From Magnetovibrio sp. PR-2 (GTDB taxonomy: Bacteria > Pseudomonadota > Alphaproteobacteria > Rhodospirillales > Magnetovibrionaceae): DNA of 64,000 nucleotides. How positions within the stretch are numbered: the first letter of the stretch is position 1; the number at the start of each line of letters is the position of its first letter. The position numbers and the translations under genes are program-made. The notes beneath the pieces are model-generated. The model ran no database searches and was not told the DNA's origin. It saw only the letters and a program-made list of their open reading frames with translations. This document shows, one piece after another, positions 1-7,712 of this stretch. The stretch lies in the NCBI RefSeq assembly GCF_036689815.1, contig NZ_JBAHUR010000010.1, positions 73,194 through 137,193 on the forward strand, written 5' to 3'.

Positions 1-396
1 GCCTTGGATGAGTATGTGGCCCTGTTGAAGGTCTCGCCGGAAAACGCCGAATGGGTGGCGCAAATCCAATCCCGTATGCAAGGCCTGGCGGCGGGGCTTG
101 GCATTGACGTTCCCCAAGTGACCATGCTGCCGCCCATGGAGGTGGCAGAGCCTGAACCCGCCCCCGCACCTGCACCGGGGCCGACGGCGGAGCAAGTCCA
201 AGACGCACAGCAGATGTCTGCGGAGGACCAAAACGCCATGATCCAGGCGATGGTCGAACGTTTGGCCGACAAGCTCAAAGAAAACCCCGACGACTTGGCG
301 GGCTGGAAACGCTTGGCCCAGGCTTATCGCGTGCTGGGCAACGCCGAAGGCTTGGCCGAGGCCGAAGCCAACATCAAACGTTTGGGTGGGTCTTAA
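1..396 (+). CDS. ccmI: Cytochrome c biogenesis protein CcmI, C-terminal part (5' end outside window)
   Basis: The reading frame is open at the left edge, so only the last 131 or so residues are seen. They contain a Pro/Ala/Glu-rich linker followed by a tetratricopeptide unit (around NPDDLAGWKRLAQAYRVLG) typical of the C-terminal TPR domain of CcmI/CycH, which holds apocytochrome c for haem ligation in the periplasm. In this family the gene usually closes a ccm operon, which would lie to the left. It is convergent with a c-type cytochrome gene, with only 7 bases between the stop codons. Assignment rests on a short fragment; another TPR protein is possible. Confidence 0.7.
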   Translation, partial: ALDEYVALLKVSPENAEWVAQIQSRMQGLAAGLGIDVPQVTMLPPMEVAEPEPAPAPAPGPTAEQVQDAQQMSAEDQNAMIQAMVERLADKLKENPDDLAGWKRLAQAYRVLGNAEGLAEAEANIKRLGGS

Positions 397-403
397 GCAA
401 GAC

Positions 404-802
404 CTACTGCCCCGACATATACGTTATGAAGTCGACTTTTTCTTGCGCGGTGCATTCACGTCCCAAGACGGAATTGCAGTTGCGGCGGAACCATTTTGCG
501 ACCTTTTTGGGATCGGTGTAGCGCGCGGGCGTTTTGGACACGGCCATGGGCTCAATCACTTTGCCGGTGCGGGTCTCTCCGCTGGTGAACGGCGTTGCGC
601 CATGGCATGTGGTGCAGCTGGGGGTCTCGGGCTTGCCGAGGCCGAACTTGGTGGTGAAGAGTTTTTGGCCGCGCGCGGCGTCACCGGACGCAGCACCTTG
701 GGCCATAAAGCTTTGTACGATGTCGTCGCGTGGCCCGGCTTGTGCGGCTGTCGTCAAGGTGGCGACAAGCAGGGCGGCGGTGAGTGCTGTTACGATTTTC
801 AT
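404..802 (-). CDS. SHP-type (sphaeroides haem protein, DUF1924) monohaem cytochrome c
   Basis: A 132-residue exported c-type cytochrome. Residues 1-22 are a signal peptide ending AQA. The haem motif is C63-T-T-C-H67, inside the family signature KPETPSCTTCHG. The downstream segment RNCNSVLGREC (107-117) closely matches the SHP region that carries the asparagine sixth ligand and a disulfide. SHP proteins are high-spin periplasmic cytochromes that bind oxygen through displacement of this Asn. The start at 802 is chosen over an ATG 15 bases upstream because AGGAGA sits just before it. The gene is divergent from a cytochrome b561 and a two-component system. Known SHP clusters also carry a dihaem cytochrome c, which is not seen here. 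Confidence 0.85.
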   Translation of the reverse strand: MKIVTALTAALLVATLTTAAQAGPRDDIVQSFMAQGAASGDAARGQKLFTTKFGLGKPETPSCTTCHGATPFTSGETRTGKVIEPMAVSKTPARYTDPKKVAKWFRRNCNSVLGRECTAQEKVDFITYMSGQ

Positions 803-841
803 GAATTTCTCCTGCAATCATTTTGCACACCCTAACGTCGG

Positions 842-883
842 CAAGCTGAACTCAAGCTGAAGGGGGGTGTTCAGCTTGGGTTC
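842..883. promoter_or_regulatory. Operator-like repeats between SHP and cytochrome b561
   Basis: The 9-mer CAAGCTGAA occurs at 842-850 and again at 853-861, exactly 11 bases apart, and in inverted form at 870-878. Positions 848-861 and 870-883 form a 14-base inverted repeat with one mismatch around a G-rich spacer. Direct half-sites at an 11-base pitch are typical of OmpR-family regulators, and such a regulator is encoded 1 kb downstream. The site lies between divergent starts at 802 and 936. Binding is inferred. Confidence 0.6.
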
Positions 884-935
884 ATATCTAGAGGCTATGA
901 TGTCCACAGTTTAAATTCAGCCGCGGACAGAAGAG

Positions 936-1601
936 ATGACAACCGATCAAAGCACAAAACGCACCATCAAAGTTTGGGACATGCCCACCCGCTTTTTCCA
1001 TTGGAGCTTGGCGAGTTTAATCCTTGTCGCGTTTATCTCCGCCGAAGCGGGGGCGAGCATTTTTTGGGTGCATATTTACACGGGTACTGCCGTTTTGGGC
1101 TTGGTGGCCTTTCGCTTGGTTTGGGGTGTGTGGGGCAGCCGCTATGCGCGCTTTGACGATTTTGTACACGGGCCTGAAACCGTCGGTGACTACGCCAAAA
1201 AGCTGTTGCAGTTTCGCCCGCCCCACCACGTCGGCCACAACCCCCTGGGCGGCTGGATGGTCGTGGCGTTGCTGGCGACGGTCATGGTAATTTCCTTGTC
1301 AGGGCTGATGACGTCCGAAGACGGCTACGTTGGGCCTTTGGCCTTTATCGGGGGCGGCTGGATGGGCGAGCTGCACGAAGGCTTGGGCCATTTTTGGATC
1401 CCCCTGGTGGCATTGCATGTTGGCGGTGTTGTGGTGCACGGTTTGATCTCGCGGGAAAATTTGGTGCGTGCTATGTTCACCGGCAAGAAGCATGTGTCTG
1501 GTGATGAAGCCGACAAAGAGATCAAGCCCATCGGGTTTATCCGTCCGGCGATCGCGATTGCCATAGGCCTTGCGGTCGGCGGTTACTTCTTGTGGATATG
1601 A
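936..1601 (+). CDS. Cytochrome b561-family membrane dihaem protein
   Basis: A 221-residue integral membrane protein with about four core transmembrane helices (roughly 22-40, 44-66, 107-125, 153-172) and a hydrophobic C-terminal helix. The N-terminal motif WDMPTRFFHW supplies H22, and H46, H147, H152, H161 and H168 lie in or near helices, as in the Ni/Fe-hydrogenase cytochrome b/cytochrome b561 superfamily that ligates two haems b. It probably passes electrons between the quinone pool and a periplasmic cytochrome, here most plausibly the divergent SHP protein. It is the first gene of a tight run with a PepSY protein, a response regulator and a histidine kinase. The upstream RBS is weak. Confidence 0.85.
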   Translation: MTTDQSTKRTIKVWDMPTRFFHWSLASLILVAFISAEAGASIFWVHIYTGTAVLGLVAFRLVWGVWGSRYARFDDFVHGPETVGDYAKKLLQFRPPHHVGHNPLGGWMVVALLATVMVISLSGLMTSEDGYVGPLAFIGGGWMGELHEGLGHFWIPLVALHVGGVVVHGLISRENLVRAMFTGKKHVSGDEADKEIKPIGFIRPAIAIAIGLAVGGYFLWI

Positions 1602-1609
1602 GGTGGCAT

Positions 1610-1930
1610 ATGAAATTGAGCTCTTGGATTTCGCTGGTTTTTGCAACCTGTTTCGGCGCTGCCGTCTTGGCAAGCCCCGCTGTGCAGGCGGACGGGGATA
1701 AACTGGATCAAGAACGCGCCCGCGAAGCCGTCTTGAAAGGTGAGATTGAGCCCTTGGCCAAAGCGCTGAAAGTTGTCGACAAAGAATTTGGTGGCGAAGT
1801 GATTGAGGTCGAACTGGAAGACGAATACGGCGGGTTAATCTACGAGATTAAAGTGCTGCAAAAGGATGGGCGCGTTCTTGAGGTTGAGCTGGACGCGAAG
1901 ACGTTGAAAATCTTAGACGTCGAGCATTAA
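1610..1930 (+). CDS. PepSY-domain periplasmic protein
   Basis: A 106-residue protein with a signal peptide (1-22, ending VQA) followed by one PepSY-like unit: a helix rich in charged residues, then strands with EVIEVELEDEYGGLIYEIKV and a terminal pattern VLEVELDAKTLKIL. PepSY units are found in protease propeptides and in small periplasmic proteins next to cytochromes b and QseBC-like systems. The ATG at 1610 is preferred over the GTG at 1592 because GAGGTGG precedes it and the signal peptide then starts at the N terminus. It begins 8 bases after the cytochrome b stop and 18 bases before the response regulator, so co-transcription is likely. A role in sensing or haem handling is inference. 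Confidence 0.75.
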   Translation: MKLSSWISLVFATCFGAAVLASPAVQADGDKLDQERAREAVLKGEIEPLAKALKVVDKEFGGEVIEVELEDEYGGLIYEIKVLQKDGRVLEVELDAKTLKILDVEH

Positions 1931-1948
1931 AGCGGGAGGGGATCACAC

Positions 1949-2614
1949 ATGCGTGTTTTGGTGGTCGAAGACGAACAGGATTTGCGCGAACAAGTCGCAG
2001 GCGCGCTCACAGACGCGGGTTATACCGTGGACCAAGCCCCGGACGGCGAAGAAGGCGCGTTTTTAGGCGATACCGAACCCTATGATGCGGTGGTTCTGGA
2101 CCTGGGCCTGCCCAAAGTGGACGGCATCACGGTCTTGAGTGGCTGGCGCAAAGACGGGCGCGACATGCCGGTGTTGATTTTAACCGCGCGCGACAACTGG
2201 TCCGAAAAGGTCGGCGGGTTTGACGCAGGGGCGGACGACTACCTCACCAAACCGTTTCATATGGAAGAGCTGTTGGCGCGGGTGCGGGCACTCATCCGTC
2301 GCACGGCGGGGCACGCGACCTCAATGCTCAGCTGCGGTCCGGTGGAGCTGGATACAAAATCGGGCAAGGTTACGTTTGAAGGCGAGGCCGTAACCCTGAC
2401 CGCGCACGAGCTGAAAGTGTTGTCGTACTTCATGCACCATCAAGGCAGCGTGATTTCACAGACCGAGCTTATCGAGCATGTCTACGACCAAGACTTCGAC
2501 CGCGATTCCAACACCATTGAAGTGTTCATTGCGCGCTTGCGCAAAAAGCTCCAGCCCGCGCTTATACAAACCCACCGTGGACGCGGCTATTCGTTCGGCG
2601 AACCTGAGGCCTAA
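1949..2614 (+). CDS. OmpR/PhoB-family response regulator (QseB/PmrA-like)
   Basis: A 221-residue two-domain regulator. The receiver domain (1-115) has the acidic pair D8/E9, phospho-acceptor D51 (VVLDLGLPK) and the conserved KPF lysine. The C-terminal winged helix (about 125-218) ends in the typical RLRKKL...IQTHRGRGYSF pattern of OmpR-family DNA-binding domains. An RBS (GGGAGGGG) precedes the ATG. The partner kinase starts 3 bases after its stop. The repeated CAAGCTGAA sites upstream of the operon are the obvious candidate target, suggesting autoregulation together with the SHP gene. Confidence 0.93.
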   Translation: MRVLVVEDEQDLREQVAGALTDAGYTVDQAPDGEEGAFLGDTEPYDAVVLDLGLPKVDGITVLSGWRKDGRDMPVLILTARDNWSEKVGGFDAGADDYLTKPFHMEELLARVRALIRRTAGHATSMLSCGPVELDTKSGKVTFEGEAVTLTAHELKVLSYFMHHQGSVISQTELIEHVYDQDFDRDSNTIEVFIARLRKKLQPALIQTHRGRGYSFGEPEA

Positions 2615-2617
2615 TGG

Positions 2618-3970
2618 ATGCAAAACGTGTTGGGCCGCTCCGTTTCCTTACGCCTGATCATTTTGTCTTTGGCGTGGATTGTGACGGCCTTGGCCGTGGG
2701 CGGTTGGGTTTTGGCGGCGCACTTCGAACAGCACGTTGAACGTTCTTTCGACGCCGAGCTGGAACGCAACATCGCCGACACCCTGGCGTTTGTCGAAGTG
2801 GTGAACGGGCGCGCCACCATGCGCGAACGCCCGGCGAACCCCAACTACAACCGTCCGCTTTCGGGCTGGTATTGGCAGCTCAGCGTCGACGGCGGCGCGG
2901 TGGAACGCTCGCGCTCGCTTTGGGATCAAGTGTTGGAAGACGTGCGTGAACCGGCCTCTGGCGAAGTGAAGGCTTACAACGCCTCGGGCCCCGGGGGTGA
3001 GGAGCTCCGCATGGTGGTGAAAACCTATCAGCTGTCCAATTTCAGCCAACCCGTATCCATCGCCTACGCAGGCCCCTTGGACGTTATCGAAGACGCCGCC
3101 GTTGAGTTCAGTGAAGCGTTGGCTGTGTCAATGTTGGTGCTGGGGCTAGGTCTATTGGTCGCCGTGGTGCTTCAAATCATTTGGGGTTTGAGGCCGCTAA
3201 GTTTGGTGCGCACAAAACTCGCGGACGTTCACGCGGGCGAAGCGGCTAAGATGGACGGCGAGTTTCCCTCCGAAGTCGAAGCCCTTGTGAACGACCTCAA
3301 CAGTTTGTTGGACCACAATGCACAAGTGATCGAACGCGCCCGCACCCACACGGGCAACTTGGCGCACGCGCTGAAAACGCCCTTGGCGGTGTTGAGCAAC
3401 GAAGCGGACAAGCTGGACGAAAACAGCCCGCGCATCGTGCGCGAACAGGTCCAGTCCATGAACGAACTGGTCAAGCGCCACCTGGCCCGCGCGCGTGCGG
3501 CAGGGGGCTTGGCGGCTCCTGGGCAAGTGCTGGACTTAGCCGAGGTCTTAACCCCGCTGCAACGCACCTTGGTGCGCATCTACCAAAACAAAAACGATGG
3601 GGCAGGGGTTGCGATTTCCCTGAATGCTCTGGACGGTTTTCGTGTGGCGGGCGAGCGTGAAGACTTAGACGAAATGCTCGGCAACCTGTTGGACAATGCG
3701 TGTAAGTGGGCGGCGTCCAAAGTCGAGGTCACGGCCCAGCGCGACGGCCGTCAAGTTTTGATCCGCATTGCCGACGATGGTCCGGGTATTGCGGATGAAG
3801 CCACCGACACCGTCTTGCAACGCGGCAAGCGCCTGGACGAGGCCACGCCCGGCAGCGGTTTGGGCCTCGCCATCGTGTTGGAGTTGGCGGAGCTTTATCA
3901 CGGCTCTTTGCGGCTGAGACGGTCAGACTTTGGCGGCCTGGAAGCCCGATTACGCCTGCCCGCCCAATAA
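2618..3970 (+). CDS. Membrane sensor histidine kinase of the SHP/cytochrome b cluster
   Basis: A 450-residue kinase with two transmembrane helices (about 10-32 and 165-190) flanking a periplasmic sensor of some 130 residues with no recognised domain. A HAMP-like linker follows. The phospho-acceptor is H250 in the motif LAHALKTPLAVL, and the ATPase domain has the N box (GNLLDNACKWA), DDGPGI and GSGLGLAI. The order matches QseC/PmrB-type kinases. It is separated from the response regulator by 3 bases. The signal is unknown; redox state or oxygen sensed through the neighbouring cytochromes is a hypothesis only. Confidence 0.9.
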   Translation: MQNVLGRSVSLRLIILSLAWIVTALAVGGWVLAAHFEQHVERSFDAELERNIADTLAFVEVVNGRATMRERPANPNYNRPLSGWYWQLSVDGGAVERSRSLWDQVLEDVREPASGEVKAYNASGPGGEELRMVVKTYQLSNFSQPVSIAYAGPLDVIEDAAVEFSEALAVSMLVLGLGLLVAVVLQIIWGLRPLSLVRTKLADVHAGEAAKMDGEFPSEVEALVNDLNSLLDHNAQVIERARTHTGNLAHALKTPLAVLSNEADKLDENSPRIVREQVQSMNELVKRHLARARAAGGLAAPGQVLDLAEVLTPLQRTLVRIYQNKNDGAGVAISLNALDGFRVAGEREDLDEMLGNLLDNACKWAASKVEVTAQRDGRQVLIRIADDGPGIADEATDTVLQRGKRLDEATPGSGLGLAIVLELAELYHGSLRLRRSDFGGLEARLRLPAQ

Positions 3971-4143
3971 GGTAGGCCCTTATAGGCAGGGCATTTTCTC
4001 CTCTTGCCTTTTGTTGAGAGTCCCCCCATAAAACACACAAGAAAGACGCCGACGGCCTTCCTCCCCAGCCGACCGGATATGTCCACAAATGTAGAGAAGA
4101 GCGAAAACAGGGAAGCAGGCTGGGCCTGCGTGAAGGAAAAACC

Positions 4144-5337
4144 ATGAGCACTTTCAAAACCATTGACGATCTTGATGTGGCTGGAAAAACCGTTTTGGTC
4201 CGCGCGGACTTGAACGTTCCCATGGCCGACGGCAAGCCCACCGACACCACCCGCATCGACCGTTCCGTTTCCACCATTGCCGACTTGGCCGCCAAAGGCG
4301 CCAAAGTCGTGTTGCTGACGCACTTCGGTCGTCCGAAGGGCCAAGTCGTGCCTGAAATGTCGTTGAAGCCGGTGGCCGAAGCCATGGCATCTGCATTGGG
4401 CAAAGACGTTGCGTTCGCCACCGATACCATCGGTGACAGTGCCAAATCCACCATCGCCGCCATGAACGACGGTGACGTCGCCATGCTGGAAAACGTGCGC
4501 TTCCACGCCGAAGAAACCGACAACGACGACGGCTTTGCTTCGAGCTTGGCCGAGCTGGGCGACGTCTACGTCAACGACGCGTTTTCCACCGCCCACCGTG
4601 CACACGCTTCGACCGAAGCGCTGGCCCGCAAGCTGCCCGCAGCTGCTGGCCGTTTGATGCAGGCGGAGCTGGAAGCCTTAGGTGCCGCTTTGGGTACGCC
4701 GCAAAAGCCGGTTGCGGCTGTTGTGGGTGGCGCAAAAGTGTCCACCAAGATGGAAGTGCTGGGCAACTTGTCCAAGAAAGTCGACATGATCATCATCGGT
4801 GGCGGCATGGCCAACACCTTCTTGTTCGCCAACGGCCATGATGTGGGTTCCAGCTTGTGCGAAAAAGACATGGCGGACGATGCCAAGAAAATCGTTGCCG
4901 ACGCCGCCGCAAACGGTTGCGAAATCGTTCTGCCGGTTGACGTGGTGGTGGCGAAGGAATTTGCGGCCAACGCCGACAACCAAGTGGTCGCCATCGACGC
5001 CATTCCGTCCGACATGATGGCTTTGGACATCGGTCCGGACACCATCGCCGACGTTGAAAAACGCCTGGAAGGCTGCAAGACCTTGGTTTGGAACGGCCCG
5101 TTCGGTGCGTTCGAAATCGAACCGTTTGACACAGGCACCAACGCTGCTGCCCAAGCCGCAGCACGCCTGACCAAAGCGGGCACGTTGCGCTCTGTCGCCG
5201 GTGGTGGCGACACGGTGGCGGCTCTGGCCCATGCGGGTGCGGCGGACGACTTTAGCTACATCTCCACGGCAGGCGGTGCATTCTTGGAATGGATCGAAGG
5301 CAAAACGCTCCCGGGCGTGGCCGCGCTGGAAGGCTAA
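4144..5337 (+). CDS. pgk: Phosphoglycerate kinase
   Basis: A 397-residue cytosolic enzyme that interconverts 1,3-bisphosphoglycerate and ADP with 3-phosphoglycerate and ATP. The N-terminal signature [15 protein letters not shown], the substrate-binding THFGRPKG and the nucleotide-binding GGGDTVAAL near the C terminus are all present, and the length is normal for the family. It stands alone, with 173 bases upstream free of genes and an intrinsic terminator downstream. The usual partners gap or fba are not seen next to it. Confidence 0.97.
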   Translation: MSTFKTIDDLDVAGKTVLVRADLNVPMADGKPTDTTRIDRSVSTIADLAAKGAKVVLLTHFGRPKGQVVPEMSLKPVAEAMASALGKDVAFATDTIGDSAKSTIAAMNDGDVAMLENVRFHAEETDNDDGFASSLAELGDVYVNDAFSTAHRAHASTEALARKLPAAAGRLMQAELEALGAALGTPQKPVAAVVGGAKVSTKMEVLGNLSKKVDMIIIGGGMANTFLFANGHDVGSSLCEKDMADDAKKIVADAAANGCEIVLPVDVVVAKEFAANADNQVVAIDAIPSDMMALDIGPDTIADVEKRLEGCKTLVWNGPFGAFEIEPFDTGTNAAAQAAARLTKAGTLRSVAGGGDTVAALAHAGAADDFSYISTAGGAFLEWIEGKTLPGVAALEG

Positions 5338-5363
5338 GCACAAGACTCCAACACAATTTTAAG

Positions 5364-5395
5364 CACCCCCGGCTTTTGGGTCGGGGGGTGTTTTT
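5364..5395 (+). terminator. Intrinsic terminator after pgk
   Basis: A GC-rich hairpin (CACCCCCGGC against GTCGGGGGGTG, one bulge) is followed by TTTTT, 26 bases after the pgk stop. Confidence 0.85.
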
Positions 5396-5504
5396 ATGCA
5401 CGTTTTCAGTGCTTTAAGAAGGTGTCTTCACATCCCTGGTGAGTTATGTTATAAATATAGAGTCAGCGTCTGTGTTACGGACTTGCTTAAAAGGCTGTAG
5501 CACA

Positions 5505-5553
5505 AGCGACAGACACTAGCGTGGGACACGAATTGTCCCACAATAGCGACAGA
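5505..5553. repeat. Inverted repeat flanked by two copies of AGCGACAGA
   Basis: A perfect 8-base inverted repeat, GTGGGACA (5521-5528) and TGTCCCAC (5534-5541), with a 5-base loop, is flanked by the direct repeats AGCGACAGA at about 5505-5513 and 5545-5553. It lies about 85 bases before the start of the 72-residue gene and has no U-tract. It could be a leader hairpin or an operator. Confidence 0.5.
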
Positions 5554-5625
5554 AACGTTGCTTTAGAACTGTGGTTTGGTGGCTCAAAGCTACTTAAACC
5601 CGGGTTCCGAGAAAGGAGAGCCGAT

Positions 5626-5844
5626 ATGTCTGTTAACTCAGCTGGTTCAGCCCTCAACGTTCAACAAGCACTTGTCGCTCTTCGCCAGACTGTACAGGCG
5701 GAGCATGTTGCAGCAGCTGCTGTCACGGAGGTTGCCAATCAGGCAGCTCAATCCGTTCAGCAGACCAACTCTGCAGCACAGGATGCCCACGATGCGGCTA
5801 GCTCGCAAGATGGGCGTGGTGAAGTGGTTGACGTTGAAGCCTGA
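5626..5844 (+). CDS. Small Ala/Gln-rich hypothetical protein
   Basis: A 72-residue soluble protein, not recognised with certainty. The ATG at 5626 has a strong RBS (AAAGGAGAG), which decides it over a longer frame from 5521. Residues 10-58 look like one long amphipathic helix rich in Ala, Gln and Val, and the C terminus is acidic (GRGEVVDVEA). Small helical proteins of this look occur near motility genes in related bacteria, but no motility gene is adjacent here. A hairpin follows the stop at 5903-5934. Confidence 0.6.
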   Translation: MSVNSAGSALNVQQALVALRQTVQAEHVAAAAVTEVANQAAQSVQQTNSAAQDAHDAASSQDGRGEVVDVEA

Positions 5845-5902
5845 CCAAAACTTCGCGTTTCGCAGAAAGTGAGCGTGATAACCTAGGCAAGTCTACCAAC
5901 GC

Positions 5903-5934
5903 AGACCCGTTCCATCCTTGTGATGGGCGGGTCT
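5903..5934 (+). terminator. Terminator-like hairpin after the 72-residue gene
   Basis: The arms AGACCCG and CGGGTCT plus an inner CCATC/GATGG pair form a stable hairpin about 60 bases after the stop. No T-run follows, so it may act only as an RNA 3' end or a weak terminator. Confidence 0.4.
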
Positions 5935-6003
5935 CTGTGTTTCTGGAGAGAATTTAGTGAAATCTGGGGGCATAACCCTGGCTACGGGGACGTGGTGAGG
6001 CTG

Positions 6004-6083
6004 TTTTTTCACCACAGAGGACACAGAGCTAAAATTAAAAAACTCTGCGCACTCTCTGCTCTCTGTGTCCTCTGTGGTAAAAA
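6004..6083. repeat. Long palindromic repeat of the CACAGAGGACACAGAG type
   Basis: The 18-base arm at 6011-6028 and its exact reverse complement at 6061-6078 enclose 32 bases, and the stem can continue into T-rich and A-rich flanks (6004-6009 with 6079-6083). The inner part again contains CTCTG motifs. In translation it gives the peptide TTEDTE on one strand and SSVSSVV and CALSALCVLCG in other frames, which I recognise from spurious ORFs annotated in many unrelated bacteria. It therefore looks like a copy of a widespread dispersed palindromic repeat, not a gene. No transposase is adjacent. Confidence 0.75.
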
Positions 6084-6198
6084 TACCACCGCCGTCACTT
6101 TGCACAGCGATTGCGTGGGGGCTCTAAACGATTCTATTTGCAGGGTTTTCCAACCCAAGGTAATCTTTTGTTAACCATTTTCTGGCACCCTGGGCGTT

Positions 6199-6447
6199 AT
6201 GGCTGATATTACGAACGTTTCCACACCTGTCGTCCGCCCCACCGTGCAAGCGCGGGGCTCGAACGCGGGTGCGCAACAAAACGGCTATCAAAACGCAGAC
6301 GAGGTCAATCGTCGCGCGTCTGTTTTGAATGCGGTCGACAGCCCGGAAAACATCGCCTCGCTCAATCGTCTGGACCGCATTCTGTCATCCGACAAACCGC
6401 TGCGCACGGATGTCCCACGGGGGTTTTATTTAGATCTAAAGGTCTAA
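6199..6447 (+). CDS. Hypothetical protein, 82 residues
   Basis: A small soluble protein that I cannot assign. The N-terminal half is Asn/Gln/Ala-rich and probably flexible; the second half (about 38-82) is well ordered, with NIASLNRLDRILSS followed by LRTDVPRGFYLDLKV, which has the look of a conserved domain end. No signal peptide or membrane segment. The RBS is poor (GGGCGTT), so the start is uncertain. A clear terminator follows 23 bases after the stop, supporting a real transcription unit. Confidence 0.6.
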   Translation: MADITNVSTPVVRPTVQARGSNAGAQQNGYQNADEVNRRASVLNAVDSPENIASLNRLDRILSSDKPLRTDVPRGFYLDLKV

Positions 6448-6470
6448 CGAAAACACGCTGCTGATCACGG

Positions 6471-6493
6471 GCCCTGCTTTGCAGGGCTTTTTT
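6471..6493 (+). terminator. Intrinsic terminator after the 82-residue gene
   Basis: GCCCTGC and GCAGGGC enclose a TTT loop and are followed by a run of six T. Confidence 0.9.
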
Positions 6494-6570
6494 GTGCGCG
6501 GGGTTTGGCCGTGCTAGGGTGGTGGCGAACACAGAGATTCTGACGAAACTAAAGACGGAAAGATCGTTTT

Positions 6571-6786
6571 ATGGCCAGCCACACCGCCATCGCCGCCAAC
6601 CTTCTTCGCAACGCCGCGACATTTTTTCGCGATATCGGCACCAACAATCCCGATCTTAAAGATCAAATGGAAGCCAATGCCGAAACTTACGACACGGTGG
6701 CGGAAATGTTGGAAAACGATCCCGATGGTGAATTGACGTTGCCCAGCGAAGATGCCGCCAACGGCAACGAAACGCCGCCAAACTAG
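6571..6786 (+). CDS. Hypothetical protein, 71 residues
   Basis: A small acidic, mostly helical protein with no signal peptide or membrane helix. It opens MASHTAIAANLLRNAATFFR and ends in an acidic, Asn/Pro-rich tail. The family is not recognised. It is convergent with ftsY, its stop lying 7 bases from the ftsY stop, so the two messages must overlap at their ends. The position after a terminator and the coding-like composition support a real gene. Confidence 0.6.
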   Translation: MASHTAIAANLLRNAATFFRDIGTNNPDLKDQMEANAETYDTVAEMLENDPDGELTLPSEDAANGNETPPN

Positions 6787-6793
6787 AACTAAG

Positions 6794-7712
6794 TTAATCC
6801 AGCCCCATCAGATTGCAGGCAAAGTCACGGGCTGCGAACGGGCGCAGATCGTCTGCGCCTTCGCCGACGCCGATGGCATGCACGGGCAGCCCAAACTTGT
6901 CGGCCAGCGCCACAACCACACCACCTTTGGCGGTGCCGTCCAATTTGGTCATGACCAAGTCTGTGACGTCGACCGCTTGGCGGAAGGTGTCCACCTGGGC
7001 GTGGGCGTTTTGGCCAACGGTGGCGTCTAAGACCAACAAGACGTCATGCGGTGCGTCGGGATTGAGTTTTTTGATCACACGCACGATCTTTTCCAGCTCT
7101 TCCATCAAGTGGATTTTGTTTTGCGGCCGCCGGGCGGTGTCGATCAACAACACATCCTACGCCGTCTTGCGAGGCTTGTTCGACGGCGTCATAAGCTAGG
7201 ACTGCTGCGTCCGCTCCGATGTCGCGGGCGATGACGGGGGTGTTGGTGCGCTCCCCCCAAACTTGCAGTTGTTCGATGGCGGCGGCGCGAAACGTATCAC
7301 CGGCAGCCAGCATGAGGGACTTGCCTTCGTCTTTGAACTGTTTGGCAAGCTTGCCGATGGTGGTGGTTTTGCCCGCACCGTTCACACCACAAACCAAAAC
7401 CACGTGGGGTTTGAGATCGGCGCGAATGTTGAGAGGCTTGGCGACGGGCTCCAAGATTTCAGTGATGTCGGCGGCGAAGGTTTCGCGCACCTCTTCATCG
7501 GTGATTTCTTGATCAAAGCGGGTTTTGGCGAAGTTGGCTGCAATTTTTGCAGCTGTGGTGACCCCCATGTCGGCGGTGATCAAAACCTCTTCCAGCTCTT
7601 CCAGCGTGTCATCGTCCAAGCGGCGCTTGCCGGTGAACAAATCGCCGATGCCACCGGTGAGGCGGGACGAGGTCTTGCCCAAGCCCGCTTTCAGTCTGTC
7701 AAACCAACCCAT
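6794..7712 (-). pseudogene. ftsY: Signal recognition particle receptor FtsY, frameshifted
   Basis: FtsY is the membrane-associated GTPase that docks the signal recognition particle. The N domain and P-loop (CGVNGAGKTTT) are in the first frame (7712 down to about 7160) and the rest, from LLIDTA to the C terminus, is in a second frame (to 6794). One extra base near 7158 creates an in-frame TAG; removing it restores DGVDVLLIDTA. Close by, the invariant G3 motif DTAGR reads DTARR and the next Leu is Pro. The rest is intact, with TKLDGTAKGG and a normal NG-domain length of about 305 residues. ftsY is essential, so a local sequence error or a second copy elsewhere is likely. The start abuts the mtaB stop (TAAATG). 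Confidence 0.9.

Larger units (their letters stand above)
5845..6198. other. Gene-poor stretch with a hairpin and a dispersed-type repeat
   Basis: The 354 bases between two small genes hold a hairpin at 5903-5934 (AGACCCG against CGGGTCT, with a second CCATC/GATGG pair) and the large palindromic element at 6004-6083. Frames across it give no protein with a sensible RBS. Confidence 0.6.

Noticed and set aside
5619-5628. GCCGATAT before the 72-residue gene as a flagellar sigma-28 -10 box
   Set aside because: The nearest TAAA lies about 21 bases upstream instead of 15, and the motif overlaps the start codon.
5893-6174. Small frames on both strands around the palindromic repeat
   Set aside because: They read only through the repeat, giving the familiar spurious peptides; no RBS.
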